64,000 nt of DNA from Pyrocephalus nanus (lineage: Eukaryota > Chordata > Aves > Passeriformes > Tyrannidae): positions 25,526,977 through 25,590,976 of the forward strand of contig CM076259.1 in the NCBI GenBank assembly GCA_038380795.1. The letters are read 5' to 3'. Every line of letters starts with the position of its first letter. Position 1 is the first letter of the stretch. Of this stretch, positions 1 to 14,626 are shown piece after piece. The notes under the pieces are model-generated. The model had not been told where the DNA came from. It searched no databases and saw only the letters and a program-made list of their open reading frames with translations. A program made the translations under genes and the position numbers.

Positions 1-144
1 CTAGAGCAAGTTTTCATTTGAAAAGCACTTATATCAAAAAAACAAAATTCAGAGCAGTTATAAACCTCGAACTAAAAAAACTCCCCAACTGCTTTTCCAA
101 ACACAGTATATTTACCTGAACTCCAACACTAAGGAAGTTCTTTG

Positions 145-352
145 AGACTAGCTGTAAGGAAGAATTTTTTTTTCTGAGAGCAGTGAAACACAGGAAGAGG
201 TTGCCCAGAGAGGTAGTGAATACCCCATCCCTAGACACATTCAAGGTCAGACTGGACAGGACTCTGAGCAACCTGATCCACGCGACGATGCCTACACTCA
301 TGTCAGGGGGTTGGACTAGATGACCTCTCTAGGATGATCTATCTGGCTTTGA
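145..352 (+). repeat. CR1 LINE 3' fragment
   Basis: The sequence follows the avian CR1 3' region: a run like 'gaggttgcccagagaggtag', then 'ccccatccctagacacattc', 'aaggtcagactggacagg', 'gggggttggactagatgacc' and a degenerate end near 350. It is 5'-truncated, as nearly all CR1 copies are. The terminal ATTCTATG-type octamers are lost or decayed, so it is an older copy. It lies inside GSK3B intron 1, antisense to the gene. Confidence 0.88.
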
Positions 353-1135
353 AGTGTTAAAGCTGTGACCAGTTTCACAAATCCTAATCTTCACATCCAG
401 TAACTGCCAGCAAGATGCCAGTAACAAAGGCTCCTTCGTCCCAGGGAGAAGGAAGAGGATCAGTGCACTATAACTGAAATTCATCCTAAGACCATGCAGA
501 AATAACTGGAATGACATAAAATAATTCCATAGGGGACTACAGACTGTCTTAATTAAAACCTCTCCAAAACTTCTATATATAAACTACCTGGCAAACATCT
601 TCATTTTTCAAACTGGCACTACTGGGAATCTGACAGCTTTCCTAATTCTATTCCAGCTCCTGTTCTTAAAAGTTGACTCAACTAACTTAATGAATGTTTG
701 CTGCAGTTTAAGCCCACAGACTGTTTCATCCCCAGCAGATGAGACAACAGTTTAGTCTTTTCTCTCCAGCTATCTTTTGTGTATTGAGAGAACATTATCA
801 AAAGAAATCTCCCTTCACCTCCTCTAAAAAGGGAAGAAAAAAAAAGAAAAAAATTATCCAAAGTGATTCCAGTGTTCCCTTAAAGCACATTTTCTAGACC
901 TCTGACTGTTCTTTGCTACAACTGTTCTTCTCCCAGTGCAACACCAAAACTAGGTGCTGCACTTTAGCTCATTAGCATGCCATGAAGTGAGAAGGCTAAC
1001 TTCACGTATTTTACATGACATTGCTGTAAATATATCCAGTAAAAGGTTTGCTACTTCTCCAACATCACTTGACTTATGGCCATCATGCAAACATCTAACT
1101 CCAGATTCTTCTCTGCAGATCTCCCTTTCCAGTTA

Positions 1136-1147
1136 CCCCCCCCCCCC
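1136..1147. repeat. C12 homopolymer
   Basis: Twelve consecutive C on the plus strand in GSK3B intron 1. A simple repeat with no other assigned role. Confidence 0.95.
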
Positions 1148-4100
1148 GTTATCTGCACAGCCAAATCTTACTGAAGACTAAGAGACAACATCTGCCCCTC
1201 CTATATTTTATCCTACTTAGGTACCACTGCTTTCTCAAGATCACTTTGAAACACATGCTCTTCAGTCATTGGAGCACCTCTAATGGAATGTAATCCGCAA
1301 GTCTAGAAATTTTATTCAGATCAGCAACAAAAAAACTTATTTCTACACTAAAGAAAACTCTGCAGAACCCCCTCAACTCACCCTTCTAGTCTGAGCACGA
1401 GTCCAGACTCTACTTCAAAGGAACATATATTTTATAATGGCTACAGATCCTCCTTAGACAAACAAAAGTCCGATTTTCTGCCAGAATACATAAAATCGCT
1501 AATGCTGTGAAAGTGAGCACTGACAATATAAAGATATTTCATTTGTAAGATCAGATATACTGGGACACATTAAGGCATTTCCCTGTTTTCGAGAGCAGCC
1601 ATAAGCAAACACCCAAAAGAACACCATCCAAGCAACTAATAGGAGGCATGCATACAGATATACACCTTAAATTATACAGACACATATGGCCTCTATTTTA
1701 AGCACATTTGGTCACTTTACCTAACAATAAATTACATCGTTCTCCAGCCTGGCATCTTATTGCCCACATCCAACATCAGTTTAAGGGAACAAAGAGCTCT
1801 CAGCTGCATAAAGTCAAAAAAATGAAAATGATGCAGTGACAGAATTCCTGGAGGAAAAAAAATCAACAGTATTCCATAAAAGTAGACATTTGAAGTTTTA
1901 AGTGGATGATGCATTTTTAAACAAGCACTTTCATGCCACATTGTTGACTCCATTTACCAGCACGTTCCATGGCTGATCTCCTTTTAGGAGGTTTCATTTA
2001 TGTGGTCTACATATCCTTTTCTTCAAAGAACAGCATTGGGATGGGTCACTGTGTAAGAATCTGAAGAGCATAATATTTTTTAAAAGGGCAGTTTTGAACA
2101 ACTTCTGGAGGTTTACAGCTATTTATCCTAGAAGCATAAAGGAATATTTTTTTCTTAATCCTATGCCAAGTTGAAGCAAAAGTGATTCATAACTGCCTAC
2201 TTTCCTGCATTTTAAAGAAGAAAAAACACTCTTGAACTTATAGTAGCAGCACCAACTCTCAAGCCAGACTTCTCAGCTTCCATTATGTCACTATTGTTCC
2301 ACTCCATTTTCCACAACATTTGAAGAGTGACACACTATATAGACTACCTCAGCGTACCTCCAAAGAGGCACATTTTACAAAGGAGAACATTTCATATATA
2401 ATTTACAAATCTGGAAAAACACTAGAATTATTGCATTAGCTCTTTGTATTTTCATTTAAAAATGGGGGAAAGGTAATTTGAGGTAGTTGTATATTTAATG
2501 TTTTATGACTTACTTTCTACCTAAGCACAAAAACAAGTAATACATCTGCCGGAGCCAATTCCTCACACAGAATAATTCCATATATTAGGGTTGAAGAAGT
2601 TGTAAGAAATAACAGTGGTCAAACAATGACTACCTAACTTGCTATGTGTCTCCTAAGTATGAGTACATTTCATTTTAATACAGACAGAATGAGAAATCAA
2701 AGCTAAACAGCACAAGAGACGTCCAGAGAAATTCAAGTGATTTCAACAAACATCTCTTCAGGAGTTCAGGAACATCTACTCTCTTTAGTGTCAGATGAAA
2801 GCTAATTATTCCTCTTCATATGCCAACAAATTCCCTATACCTTTATTAACTAGTTTTCCTGACAAAATCCTGGACATTGAGTGAATTTTTTTAAATACTT
2901 GCCTTTGTTCTCTACTATACTTAGAAATATCAGGTCTTTAAAATACATTACAGTCATTAAAAAATTGCATCTACAGTCTCAAAGCAAAACTGTAATACCT
3001 AACAGTCCTCAGCATCAACACTTTGTTCTCTTTTCTTCATAAATGCCCTGCATCAGTTTCACAATTTAATAAACTACTGATATATTTTCCATACACTTCC
3101 TCCTCATATTTCCCATGAAAATATTGAGCACAGGAGCACACCCGACAGATACCACCCCTAGCAGCCTTGGGGTTTTTTCCCCTGTAAGAATTACCAACTC
3201 CCTTCACACAGACTTAAGGCAGCCCTGCAAAGACTAGGTGAGGCTGGCTCACCTTTGCAGGTGAACCCACACACCAGCAAATCCCAGTGCACCGTGACTT
3301 TCAGACTTCATTGGAAGCACAGCAGCACACAGGAATGCTGGGAGAGGTGACAGCACCACGGTACAGAAGACACTGGATTACACAGCACGTGTGAATAGCC
3401 ACAGTAAGCAAGTTAAAACCTACATCTCACCAATCTTCCCAGATACTCAAACAAGAATACCACGACCAGCTTTGCATGTAAAGATAAACCTTTGTGCTCA
3501 TACATTTAGAGCAGTCTGTAAAAGCTTTAAGGCAGAAGCTTTAAGGCAAAGCCTTCACACATGGTGTAGGTTTAAATTCCAGATCTCAGAAACTTAGATT
3601 ATCCCCCCCGCCTCCATATTTCTGACAGCGCCTATGGGTGTGCCTTGCTACACTCAAATACATGTAAAGAGTAACAGAGTAAAAGGAGTTGCTAGAGGAC
3701 AATTTATCGTTACTTTTGCTCAGCTGGAGCCTACTGATTTTTAACTGGTCTGCCAGGAACTCCTTTCCGATTTCTGCTGCTCTTTATTTAAAAGAAAATA
3801 GGGACAAAATTAACAAAAAAAAGCTCACCTCTAGAGCATTCAAATAAACTAAAAAAACCTAAAAGGCACATGTAGATACCACATGTTCTAAACTAACTTT
3901 AGAAGAAACTTACGTTTTATAATTATGCCACCAAGTAAGAATAAAATTAAGCTTCCACCAGATATTTTGAAATGCAGGCAGTGTCACTGTCTCAGTGATC
4001 ATTTCTGAAGTATCATAATTATTAAAAGTCATGGACACAGAATAAACATTTCTGCACTACTCCCTTGTAGAGTCAGCCCACTATAATAAAAATTTACAGT

Positions 4101-7100
4101 CAATCTGCTCAAATATTACCATTGAAAAAACGATCCAGTCTATTATAAAAAAATATTAATCCACAGGCTATTGCATAAATCCAAGGCATTGACACCAAAC
4201 AGAAAATGTTGCTTGTTGCCTCATGAATATCTGTACCTGTCTCCAAAATCCCACAGGCATTTAAACGTGCCACCTGGGAAAACAGCTGCCATTCCTTTGC
4301 TGTCACAGATCCCAGCAATGTCCTTGTCAGCTTCCATGGACACTGAAACTCAGTAACTCTAGTTGAAGCACAGAAGCTTCAATCCACTGAAGTTGAGTCT
4401 ATCATGAAACAGAAGGGACTTGGAGATTTGGTAGCATTCAGTATCCTAACAAGATCTTCCATTTAGCCAACTACGTTTCTAAAAGACACTCCAATTGACT
4501 GACATTCAGAGAATTTGCGAGTGAACATTATTACTCAGACATGTCAAGAGTCCCAACATATCAACTGCCATCCCCATGTCACCTGCATAGTAAGAACCCA
4601 TACACAATCCCAAACCAACTCATGCCTGTTGCACTGATCAAGGAAGGGGCCAGCTCAAGCTGAACTCTGTCTAAAAACACCAGTACCCTCCCTTTTGAGA
4701 GTTGCAATTAAAGCTCTACCTGCTCTCTCATTGACCAGCCCTGAAGTTTGGGTCCACAATTTCTGGAACAGCAAAGCTCACCCACTTGGCACAAACCTCG
4801 TGCTTTTGTCCCCAGTACATTCAGTAGCTGATCCCAGACAACAGAAAAATCACCCAGCTTTCCACAGGCCTTTAAAGCATTTCCCAAAGACTCAAATCAA
4901 CTCTGCGATCTGCTGTAGCTACTAAAATGTGTAATACAAAATTAACAATTTTGGTTAACCTATTCCCAAGTCTCGAAAACTGAAATCTGATTAGTAAGGT
5001 TTCTCTGTTCTCTGAGGAACACAGAAAAAAAAACTCAACTCACAACTACTGTGCTGCATGACACTATACATACCCATGGTTCCCAAGGCAGTACACACAA
5101 TCATGACTAAGACTGAAAGATTAGAAGTGAAATGGTCAACAGATATGATCTTCTCAAGGACAACACTATTTTCCGCTTCTTTAGGTTTCAATGGAGCAAT
5201 TGTATATATAAAGAAAAAACATTCCAGCAGCCTTACATCCACTCACCTGCAAAGAGGATGCCTTGCCAGAAAGCCTTTATTCTCTAAGCAAGGCACAAAA
5301 CATTCTTTCTGATTCTGATACTGAATCCCACATATGTGGGGAAATTCATTTATGGCTATTGGCTTCATTCATGGGGATAAATATCTGCACCAAATGATTC
5401 TTATTTACTTGGCCAAAAACCAGAGATTCTGTTTATTTAGGCTGATGCATTTGTGTCCCCTTCCTCTCTCCAGGAAACCCACTCATACAGGTCAATTCAT
5501 TTTATTACTTTTTTTAAATAGATGCTTAAAACAAACTAAGCAGATGAGATGGGGTACAAATGGCATTATATGTTCTACGTAACTGTTTACAGCAGGGCGT
5601 GAATCAAGAAAACAGATTGGCACTATCAACTGTAACTAAATAGTTTTCCTCTTTCTACACTGCAAGAAAAATCAAATTCTTCCTTGCAGCAACAGTCACA
5701 GTTTATCTTTCTGCAAAACATATTCTTGGCCTGTCTGAAAACTAAACAATTGCCTGCATTCCTGGCAAAAGATTATTACTTTGAACTATAGGGCTTGTAG
5801 CCGACAAGAATTATATTCCTACTAAAAAAGTCAAGAGAGATGATGTGGCTGTAAGACGTCTGCCTTGGTTGGAAAAATTCAGCTGCTACTTCCCTTCTGG
5901 TTACAACTTCAGAGCCAACACCCAACTTTTCTCCTTTTAAGTGCTCTGACCCAAAAGACTGACAATTTTTGCCGCTACACTCAAACATCCTCATGCGCAC
6001 ACAGCAGCACAGTGCAGGGACAATATTTTTAAGCCCCATACACCCTCCAGAGCATTACTTACACAGTGATAGCAACTAGAAACATCTTCCCTTTTCACTT
6101 GGATCATAACCAGAGATGTACTGACCATCTACTGTCAGGCCCTTGGACTACTAACATGTTTCTTCAAATCTGCCCAACTGCCTGAAGAGAAACATTGAGC
6201 AATGTAACTATAACCGCTACACATTCCTCTGATACGTCATCTTTAAGAGACACTTTTCAGACACAAGAATACTTTCAATATGGTTACACTGGTCATTATA
6301 CCCTACAAAGCAAGAGACAGTCCTATTCAGACCTATTACAAAGCTATAAAGCTGTATTTTTCTCAGCTGTTAAGTTCTTACGTGCAAGCTGAAGTGAATT
6401 TCCTGTGGCAGGTACCCAGGCCCACTGCAGCACCACAGTGTTATTCCTTCGAGTAAACTGACTCCATATTAACCACATAGAAACCTTGCAAATCATCAAG
6501 AAATTAATCCATATGGAAGATACCTGGCTACCCACTTTCATCCAGTCAACTGACTAGTCAATTGCTTGTGCGGGAAGCACTGATGCCCCTTTTAAATGCC
6601 CCTTCCTCAGCTGATGAGGCTAAGCCAGAAAATGTAGGATCCGCCGCTATGGAGAAGCAGCAATGCTCCTGGCAAGGACTGGAGCCAGCCCTTCAGAAGG
6701 AGCTGTTGCTGTATGGCTTTTGTTAAAAAAAAAATAAAAAAACCCTCGGTGCTTGACATTGACAAGCTATCTTACCATTTTCCTTTCTTCCATTATAAGA
6801 CAGACTAGGTGAGAACACAAACTGCCTTAAATGCTTAGATCTACTTCCCGTCTGCAAGAGATAAAAGTACAGAGTGAACTGCTTTGCTTTATTTCCTTTT
6901 CCGAACAACAGACAAGTCATCTGTGGCAAGAGCACCTAATGAAAAGATTCTTTTATAGCACTGATCACACAAGAAAAATCACTGTCCACTTCTTTTAGAG
7001 GCACAGCAGTATGACTTCTGGGCATCCATGCTTTTGACAATTCTCAGAGATATAGCAGTGCTTTCAGTACGGTCCCCAACATGTATTTCTCTTGAAATAC

Positions 7101-8679
7101 CATCATCTCACCTCTTCTACTGCCCTGACAAAACATCACACAGCAGCACTGTCAGAAAATATAGGATTGAGTCAAACATGCACTTTTCTCATGGACTACA
7201 CCTAAATAACTGACCCTCTCTCTAATGGCACAGTAAGTCAGTACCTACAGAGGAAGGAGGGATTCTGAAGATTTGGTGAAAGTAAATAGTCATTATCCAA
7301 ATCCAGTTTGCAAAGCTTCAGGTAGACATTAATTTTACGTTTCTGTCTGATGAGATACAGCAGCACTGAGCAGGAAATAGTTGCCTGAGCATGACTATGA
7401 TGCTGACGCCATTTCTCACAGACCTGTATCTTGCTACCTCCTCTCACACCTTTCTCACCTCAAGACCAGACTGCTACAATGCACTCAAACAGTTACACTT
7501 TAAATCAATCCAAAAATATAAAGTGGCATTATGCCTCCAAACTTACACCTCCCCCACTGGCAGTATACAGCACTTCAGCAACAATCCCCATCAGATGAGA
7601 AGTGACAAGGGGGTTCCTGGTTTTGCATCTGAAGAGAGGAGGTCTGACCTGTACAGCACTCTATGGGTTTGAGCCTCTATGGCTGAGGGAGTATTTTTTC
7701 TTGTAAAAGCTGTAATTAGCATTTATTTTCAACATACATAAATAAAAGAACACCTATTTGTGCAGCTTACTGCAAGAAGTTCTGAAAAGACATATTTTGG
7801 ATTTCACGTGGACTTAGGTCAAAGAAAAAAGTGGAGAGCTGTTCTGCGAGGCAGTCAGACTTTCAATAATCTCCTTTCCCTAGTTGCTTGACTTCAAAAG
7901 TTTTGTTTGTCTTTCAAGGCTGCACTGGGCTGATGCTCATTAAATTCAGAAAGCAGCCAAGTAACTGCACCAGCCATATAGCTACTGTAGGAGACAGCCA
8001 CTTTAACACTTCCCACACTAGTTATGGGTGACTAAAAGTCCTCAGAGAAAAGTTAAATTTTTTTAACAAAATCAAAAGGGAGAGAGAACTCCAGAAAAAT
8101 GTTCAAGATTTGAGTCTTCTACAGAAATTTCTGGAAACTCAAAGGTAACAGACTTTTCAGTTTAAAATGGGACTTAAAGTCATTTAAATAAAAATATTAC
8201 AACAGCTTGAACCAAAAGGCTCCAAGTGTTCTCCAACCACCTTTCACATTATTAGCTCAAGCATTTAAATCACTAAGGGGTTTAGCATTAATTCATTTCA
8301 GAAAATGCTAGAGCTGGTCACAGCACAAAGCTTTAACTGGAGGCTTTTTGAGACACAGATACTCTATAGGCTATCAGGATCTTCCTCACATCACCCATCC
8401 ATCCACTTTAAGGGAGAGCATGGGGTGAGGGAACATCAACAGCCTGTATTCCAGAGATTTGTATCATTATGAAGACCCATAATGAGTAAACTTGACACAA
8501 ATATTGGAAAAATCCTTTATGTTCTATCTAAAATACCTCTTAAAGATACAAAACACAAAAATTAAAGAACTCTTCTGGGGCAGTAGAGGGAAACCCTTCA
8601 GAGTGTGGGGTGGTCTTCAGCAATACATGTCAAAGAATTGCTACTTTCTTTATGTCCCCGACTACTTTGTGGTAAGTAG

Positions 8680-8710
8680 TTGATAGGGCCTGTTGATAAG
8701 GCCCTATCAA
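8680..8710. repeat. Perfect 11-bp inverted repeat with 9-nt loop
   Basis: TTGATAGGGCC at 8680-8690 and GGCCCTATCAA at 8700-8710 are exact reverse complements separated by nine bases. The flanking bases do not extend the stem. It lies in GSK3B intron 1, outside any repeat family I recognise. It could fold as a hairpin in the pre-mRNA, but the stem is too short for a microRNA precursor. Confidence 0.9.
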
Positions 8711-8974
8711 GTTAACAGTCGAAGTGATACAACTTCCAGAGCCAGGACACATACAGGCAAGGAACATACTCCATAAGCCATATGAGTTTCCACAGCTGTA
8801 CTAACAGGTGAACAAGATGGTTACAATATTGCTAAGAGATACAAAAGGTGAATCAAGTGCTAACACAACAGCGGATCGCCACCAAGAAGCGGTGTAAAGA
8901 AGAGGAAATGCGCAGAACAGAGATGGAATGAAAAGAAAAAAGTTTAGGATAAACCCCAGTATGTCTTAAAAGGG

Positions 8975-9000
8975 AAAAAAAAAAAAAAAAAAAAAAAAAA
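8975..9000. repeat. A26 homopolymer followed by A-rich tract
   Basis: Twenty-six consecutive A, followed by an A-rich stretch to about 9030. It could be the tail of a decayed retrocopy, but I recognise no retrocopy body or target-site duplication beside it. Confidence 0.93.
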
Positions 9001-10278
9001 GAAAAAAACCCAAAACAAAACAAAATCAACACACAAAAATGAGGCATGGAGGACATTGCAGAATAATTAGTCAAAATATCATTTGACAGGTTCCACTGGC
9101 AGGCCTCACTTCTTAAATTAGTTATTTTTCTGCTTAACTACCTAATGGCATGAATAAAGAGCAAACAGTTTGGCAGCATTAGAATTAAGTACAGCAGGCA
9201 GTTGTTCTGTGCCTTTTCAGACTGCAAGGCACGACTTTGGGACACTATAGCACGAAACACTCTTCACTCTCGCACACGTGTTCATTAGCTGACCCCATTG
9301 GTGCAATTTTTTCCAGTCTAGGCATGAGGAAAGCTGTTCACCCAGCAGCAGTCAGAAAGCTGGACAGGGCTAGGATCAGCAACGGCCAGACACATACTGC
9401 TCAGCAGGCTTCTGGAAGGGAGTGATCTTCCTCTCTCCAGCAAGGAAAGCAGGATGGGTGGCTTTCAGTTTCAGAAACCAATTAGGCAGAAACTGCTATC
9501 AAAGCAATAGAGAGGGCCCTACCCTAACTGGGTTGAGAAACACCAGGTGGTATTATCTCGATCATTTCGCCAGTTTCAACAACCCCACTCATTCCTTCTC
9601 CCGAAGGGGCCCAGGGTGCTCTTTTCCAAGGCTCTTCCCACACACCTACCTGGACACCACACAGTATTAAACTCAGCTGTCACCCAGACACCACAGGCTA
9701 CCTAAAAAGCAGTCACTTTTATGTACTGGCTTGGGGAATAGCAACTAAGAGAGCAACAAACTCACAGACTTTATTCCTTCATGAACCACTTTTAAGAAGC
9801 CGTCCTGCTCAAATGCCAGCAGCGGTACCACGAGTGAACAGTACACAGCAATAAAGGTTTACCAAGCTATTGTGCTTTCAGGAGATTTTACATTACAAAA
9901 AAACGCCAGTGAATCTAAGAAGAAAAGCAAAACAACAAAGCCCAAATTTGGCACACTGTAACATTCTTCCAGAGTCCAAAATGAATTATTACAAGATTGT
10001 CCTTTAGATTTTGCAGCAAAGAGTATGTGTTCAACATCAGAATTAGCTAAAGCAAATAAAATTGCCTCCCTCACCCTCCAACTTGAGAAATTCTGCATAA
10101 CCAATTACAGAGCCATGATAGTCACACATGGAGCAAAAAACTCTCATGGCAAGTGTTAGCCAAGACATTATTTACTGCAGACCATCAAGATAATTTGGCT
10201 ACAGTTATGATAAGTACTGCTGTCTACAAGGACTTGGTGTTACTTGAAACACTTACTTTCCAGAAGCTCAGGGAAGGT

Positions 10279-10296
10279 AAAAAAAAAAAAAAAAAA
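10279..10296. repeat. A18 homopolymer
   Basis: Eighteen consecutive A in GSK3B intron 1. Simple repeat. Confidence 0.93.
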
Positions 10297-11431
10297 TCAA
10301 TTCTACAGTCATTAGATGAAAATTCTAAAGCTGCAAACTTTGAGACTTCTATTTTTATACAGATATTTTTGGTTATGTGTTGCAGGACTACTCCTTATAT
10401 TTCAGGATTATTTTGTCCCATTTGAGAAACAAGGTACATCTGGAAGTAATTTAAGAGCAACTAGGTGAAGAACAAAAGAAAGCTTCCAGCTCATATCTCT
10501 TCTCACACTACATCGAGCAGGTTGATAGTATCAGTAAGTGGAAAACTGCAAGTTCAGCTCCCTCCTTTTGAGGGACACGCTCAACACAAGGAGCACACAC
10601 ACTTTTTTTTTTTGTTCCTGTAAAGCCTACAAACCCAGCAACACAGACCTGCACAAAGAATACCCTATTTGAGAATGACTTCAATATAAAAATCCATATG
10701 GTGGATTCTCTATAAATAGAGAAATAAAAATAGTCAGATTTCAGAAGGTGGATGTACGGCTTGAAAGAGAGACACGAAGGCCACAGGGTTCCTCCAGTTG
10801 TGGAGATCTCAAAACCTTTGTTAACATCCCTTACAGAGCAATGAGAGCAGGACATGAGAAGTCATCTTTCCCAATAGTCAAAGGACAAGCAGCTGTTGGT
10901 AATCTCCCATCCTTCCCTTTAAGGTTTATGCTTTCTTACCAACTTCTAAGAATGAAGTCTCATAAATCTAATACATTACACAGCAAAGAGACGAAAAATC
11001 CTTGCTCATCCTTTCTCCCTCATATACCTTGGGGAGGAGGGCAATCACAGAACGGTTCTAGTACTGCTCCTCTCAGGTAACACCAAGAACAGTGAACCCT
11101 CTTCCAGTATTATCCCTTCCTCAGCCCTTGGATCCATCCTCCCTAGGTAACTGTTGCAGCACTCAGCCAGGACAAGCAATAGCTGCAGAGACACCAGAGC
11201 AAGAGTGACCTCATCATTTGATTTCACTGCTCCTCCAGGCTTACAAATAAAAGCAAAAAGGCTGACATAAATAAGTCAGGTTCTACTCCCTGGAAAAGAC
11301 CCACACCGAGACAGAGGTTCTAAAGATGTCCAAGAGACTCAGAAGATACCAATCCATCAATTTTTACCTATTTCATGAGGACTCTTTTGTCCCAGCTTTA
11401 ACTCAAAGGGCCTCAGAACACAACTAAGTAT

Positions 11432-11471
11432 CAGTGTGTGTGTATGTATATATATATATAAAAAAAAAAAA
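11432..11471. repeat. TG/TA dinucleotide repeat running into poly-A
   Basis: A short (TG)n run passes into (TA)n and then eleven or so A, giving a compound microsatellite in GSK3B intron 1. A second A-rich block lies at about 11635-11667. Confidence 0.85.
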
Positions 11472-12199
11472 CAACAAAAAAACCAAAAGATTGGACCAAA
11501 CTCTCTGTGCACCACACAAACACTCAATATCTGTCAACAGACAACTTGCTACATCATGTTACCAAGATGTTACCAAGACTCCTGCTAACCAGCAAAAGAC
11601 CACCTTTTTTGACACCTTGGAATTTTTCTCACTTAAAAAAATAAAGAAAAAAAAAAAAAAGAAAAAAGTTAACTTCTCAGGCTGTCTTACATGGATGGAT
11701 TAACTGAAAATAGAAACTGCATTTCCCACAGAGTCCTTGAGTGTGGTTCTGTTGCTTTGTTCTGACATTTTTTTCCAGACAGCAGAAGGACCAGGAGCAC
11801 ATGACTAGAGCGACTGGGGGGGTTATCACAAGTGCATGCGCTTTATGCTACGGCCTTTGTTTCTCCCTCAGTGTGATACACTTGGGATTGAATCGTATTT
11901 GCAAACTTGTAAGTCTGCATCAGTTAGCACCCTCTTCACAGGCAAGCATCTGTCTAGTCTTTGACCTCAAATAAACGGGAAAGGAGCATCAATGACCTTT
12001 CAAGAATCAAACTGTAGCGCCTGAATAAGGCAAATTTAGTTGCTGAGCATGACAGGTTGAGGTCTCGCTTGCCACCTGCAGAAATAATGATCAACAAGAC
12101 CTGCTTTCCATTCCACAAGCATATAAAGTAAACCAATAAATTAAAATGGAGTCACCGATGTTTTTTCCCCGGTACAAATCAATAATCCTTAATAAATGC

Positions 12200-12920
12200 T
12201 AACGATGGACCGGATCAAACATATGTTCTCATGCTGCTAATATGGGTTAACTGCACCCATGTTTTTTGAAGTGCTGCTGGCACATTGATCATGCAGATAC
12301 AAGGTGGACTACAGGCCCCTGAGCCAAATGCTCTCTTCAAAGCTTCAACCGCAGTGGAAGACATTTCAGTGCAGAAAAACATCAAGATTTCTGATCTGTC
12401 AAAAAGCTCACAGTCTCCCAGCCCTTTGGCATGTAATGCATAAACTGATGTGATAGACGCAGGCATGCTCCCACAGAGCCATGTCAGGTGTGGCTGTACA
12501 CGAGTATCAAATAGATCAATCGAATGGCAATGCATATCGAGCATTCCCGGTCCCATAAAGCTGTCACCCTGCATTTCCGCAAGAAAAAGGAAAGTATCTC
12601 TGAAAACTACACTGTTAATATGAATCTGGAAGAACAATTCCGTTGTTATAATGTGAACAAATTGAAATTCCGACTTAAGAAATTCCCTATGATAAGCACC
12701 ATAGCCGATGTTTAGCGGCTCAGAACGGGGCCTTTATTCACAATGTACATTTGTTCGGATTTAATACATATTTTAGATTCACATACACCAGCTAACCCCA
12801 TCAGCTAAAATACGAAGGATAGGCACACATTAAGCACAATTTCTGACACGCCTGTGCAGAATAAAGCACAGGCCTCATTATTAAAAATATTTCTCTGATC
12901 AGAAAATTGGAGAAGGAACA
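12200..12920. other. CpG-retaining intronic segment, candidate conserved non-coding element
   Basis: This stretch starts about 0.7 kb into intron 1 from exon 1. Unlike the surrounding AT-rich intron it keeps more than a dozen CpG dinucleotides outside the island, has balanced base composition and shows no repeat signature. It includes octamer-like words such as ATGCATAT near 12533. An open frame of 140 codons runs on the minus strand (12215-12637), but I recognise no protein in it and see no flanking splice signals, so I do not call it coding. CpG retention may simply reflect low methylation beside the promoter, or constraint. Cross-species conservation is not visible from one sequence. Confidence 0.35.
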
Positions 12921-13044
12921 CGGAGCTTGACATGTGAGCCAAAGAAGCAGTTATTGCAAAATAACCATCTTCTCATCCCTTCTATTGAGCATTTTACCAG
13001 AGCCTGGAGGATATTAGAGACACCTTTTGTAAGATCCCCTCCCC

Positions 13045-13080
13045 CTCCCTTCTTTTTTTTTCTTTTTTTTTTTTTTTTCC
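13045..13080. repeat. T-rich tract
   Basis: A nearly pure T tract interrupted by single C residues lies in GSK3B intron 1 about 550 bases from exon 1. It is matched by an A-rich tract at 13170-13212, so the two could pair imperfectly in single-stranded form. Confidence 0.85.
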
Positions 13081-13291
13081 TAATGGGCTGGACTAAAAGG
13101 TGCTCACACCCGATCTACGGGTGCATGGAAAAGCCTTCCATACTCTCTCCCCTTCAGAGCCATGAGAGCTTAAAAAGAAAAAAAAAAAAGAAAAAACAAA
13201 GAAAAAAAAAAGCGCACATAATGAACGTGAATGTCACGGTCATACCTGTGTGCCCGCAATTCGTTTCCTCCTTTCGAGGGAGGAGGAAGGC

Positions 13292-13309
13292 GGGGGGGGG
13301 GGGGGGGGG
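13292..13309. repeat. G18 homopolymer at the CpG-island edge
   Basis: Eighteen consecutive G on the plus strand, so C18 in the GSK3B pre-mRNA. It lies 320 bases downstream of the exon 1 donor at the intronic edge of the CpG island. The plus strand could form a G-quadruplex, and run length is likely polymorphic or error-prone in sequencing. Confidence 0.93.
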
Positions 13310-13477
13310 AAAGGAAATACAGGCTACGGAGCTCCGAATCCGTTTCACAAAGGGGGTAAAAAAATGGCTTTTTAACGAGCCAGAGGCCGCTGACAGCGAC
13401 CAGGAGCTGAGGACGAGGACAAACCCACCGGGATTTTCCGTCCAGCAGGCCCCGCACCGAGCGGCGGCGTGCGCCTA

Positions 13478-14250
<773 letters not shown>

Positions 14251-14626
14251 GGAGGCGGCAGGCAACGGGACTATTTTTTTCTCCCCCGGCGGAGGGATCT
14301 CGAGGGTACCGCCGAGCGGAGGCGATGAGGCTACTGCTCGCAATAGGATCCGGCGGCGGCGGCAGGATCCGCGGAGCGCGGAGGGGGGTGAGGCGGCCCG
14401 GGTGGCCTCGCTGCTCGCTGACGCTGCTGCTCAGTGCGGCGCTGAGGCGGCGGCGGTGGCTCCGGTGAGCACGCTGCTCATTGCGCCCGCACGGGCACCT
14501 GGCGGCGGCTCAGGATGGGCACGCTGCACTGCAGGCGGCGACCGGCGGCGGCGACACAGGCCATGACGGCGGCGGCGACTTCCCTGCTCGTCCTTCAGCC
14601 CGGCTTCAGAGCGCTGGTAGCGGCGG

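Noticed and set aside
12215..12637. 140-codon open frame, minus strand, in GSK3B intron 1
   Set aside because: No recognisable protein, no splice signals, and inside an intron. Kept only as part of a possible non-coding element.
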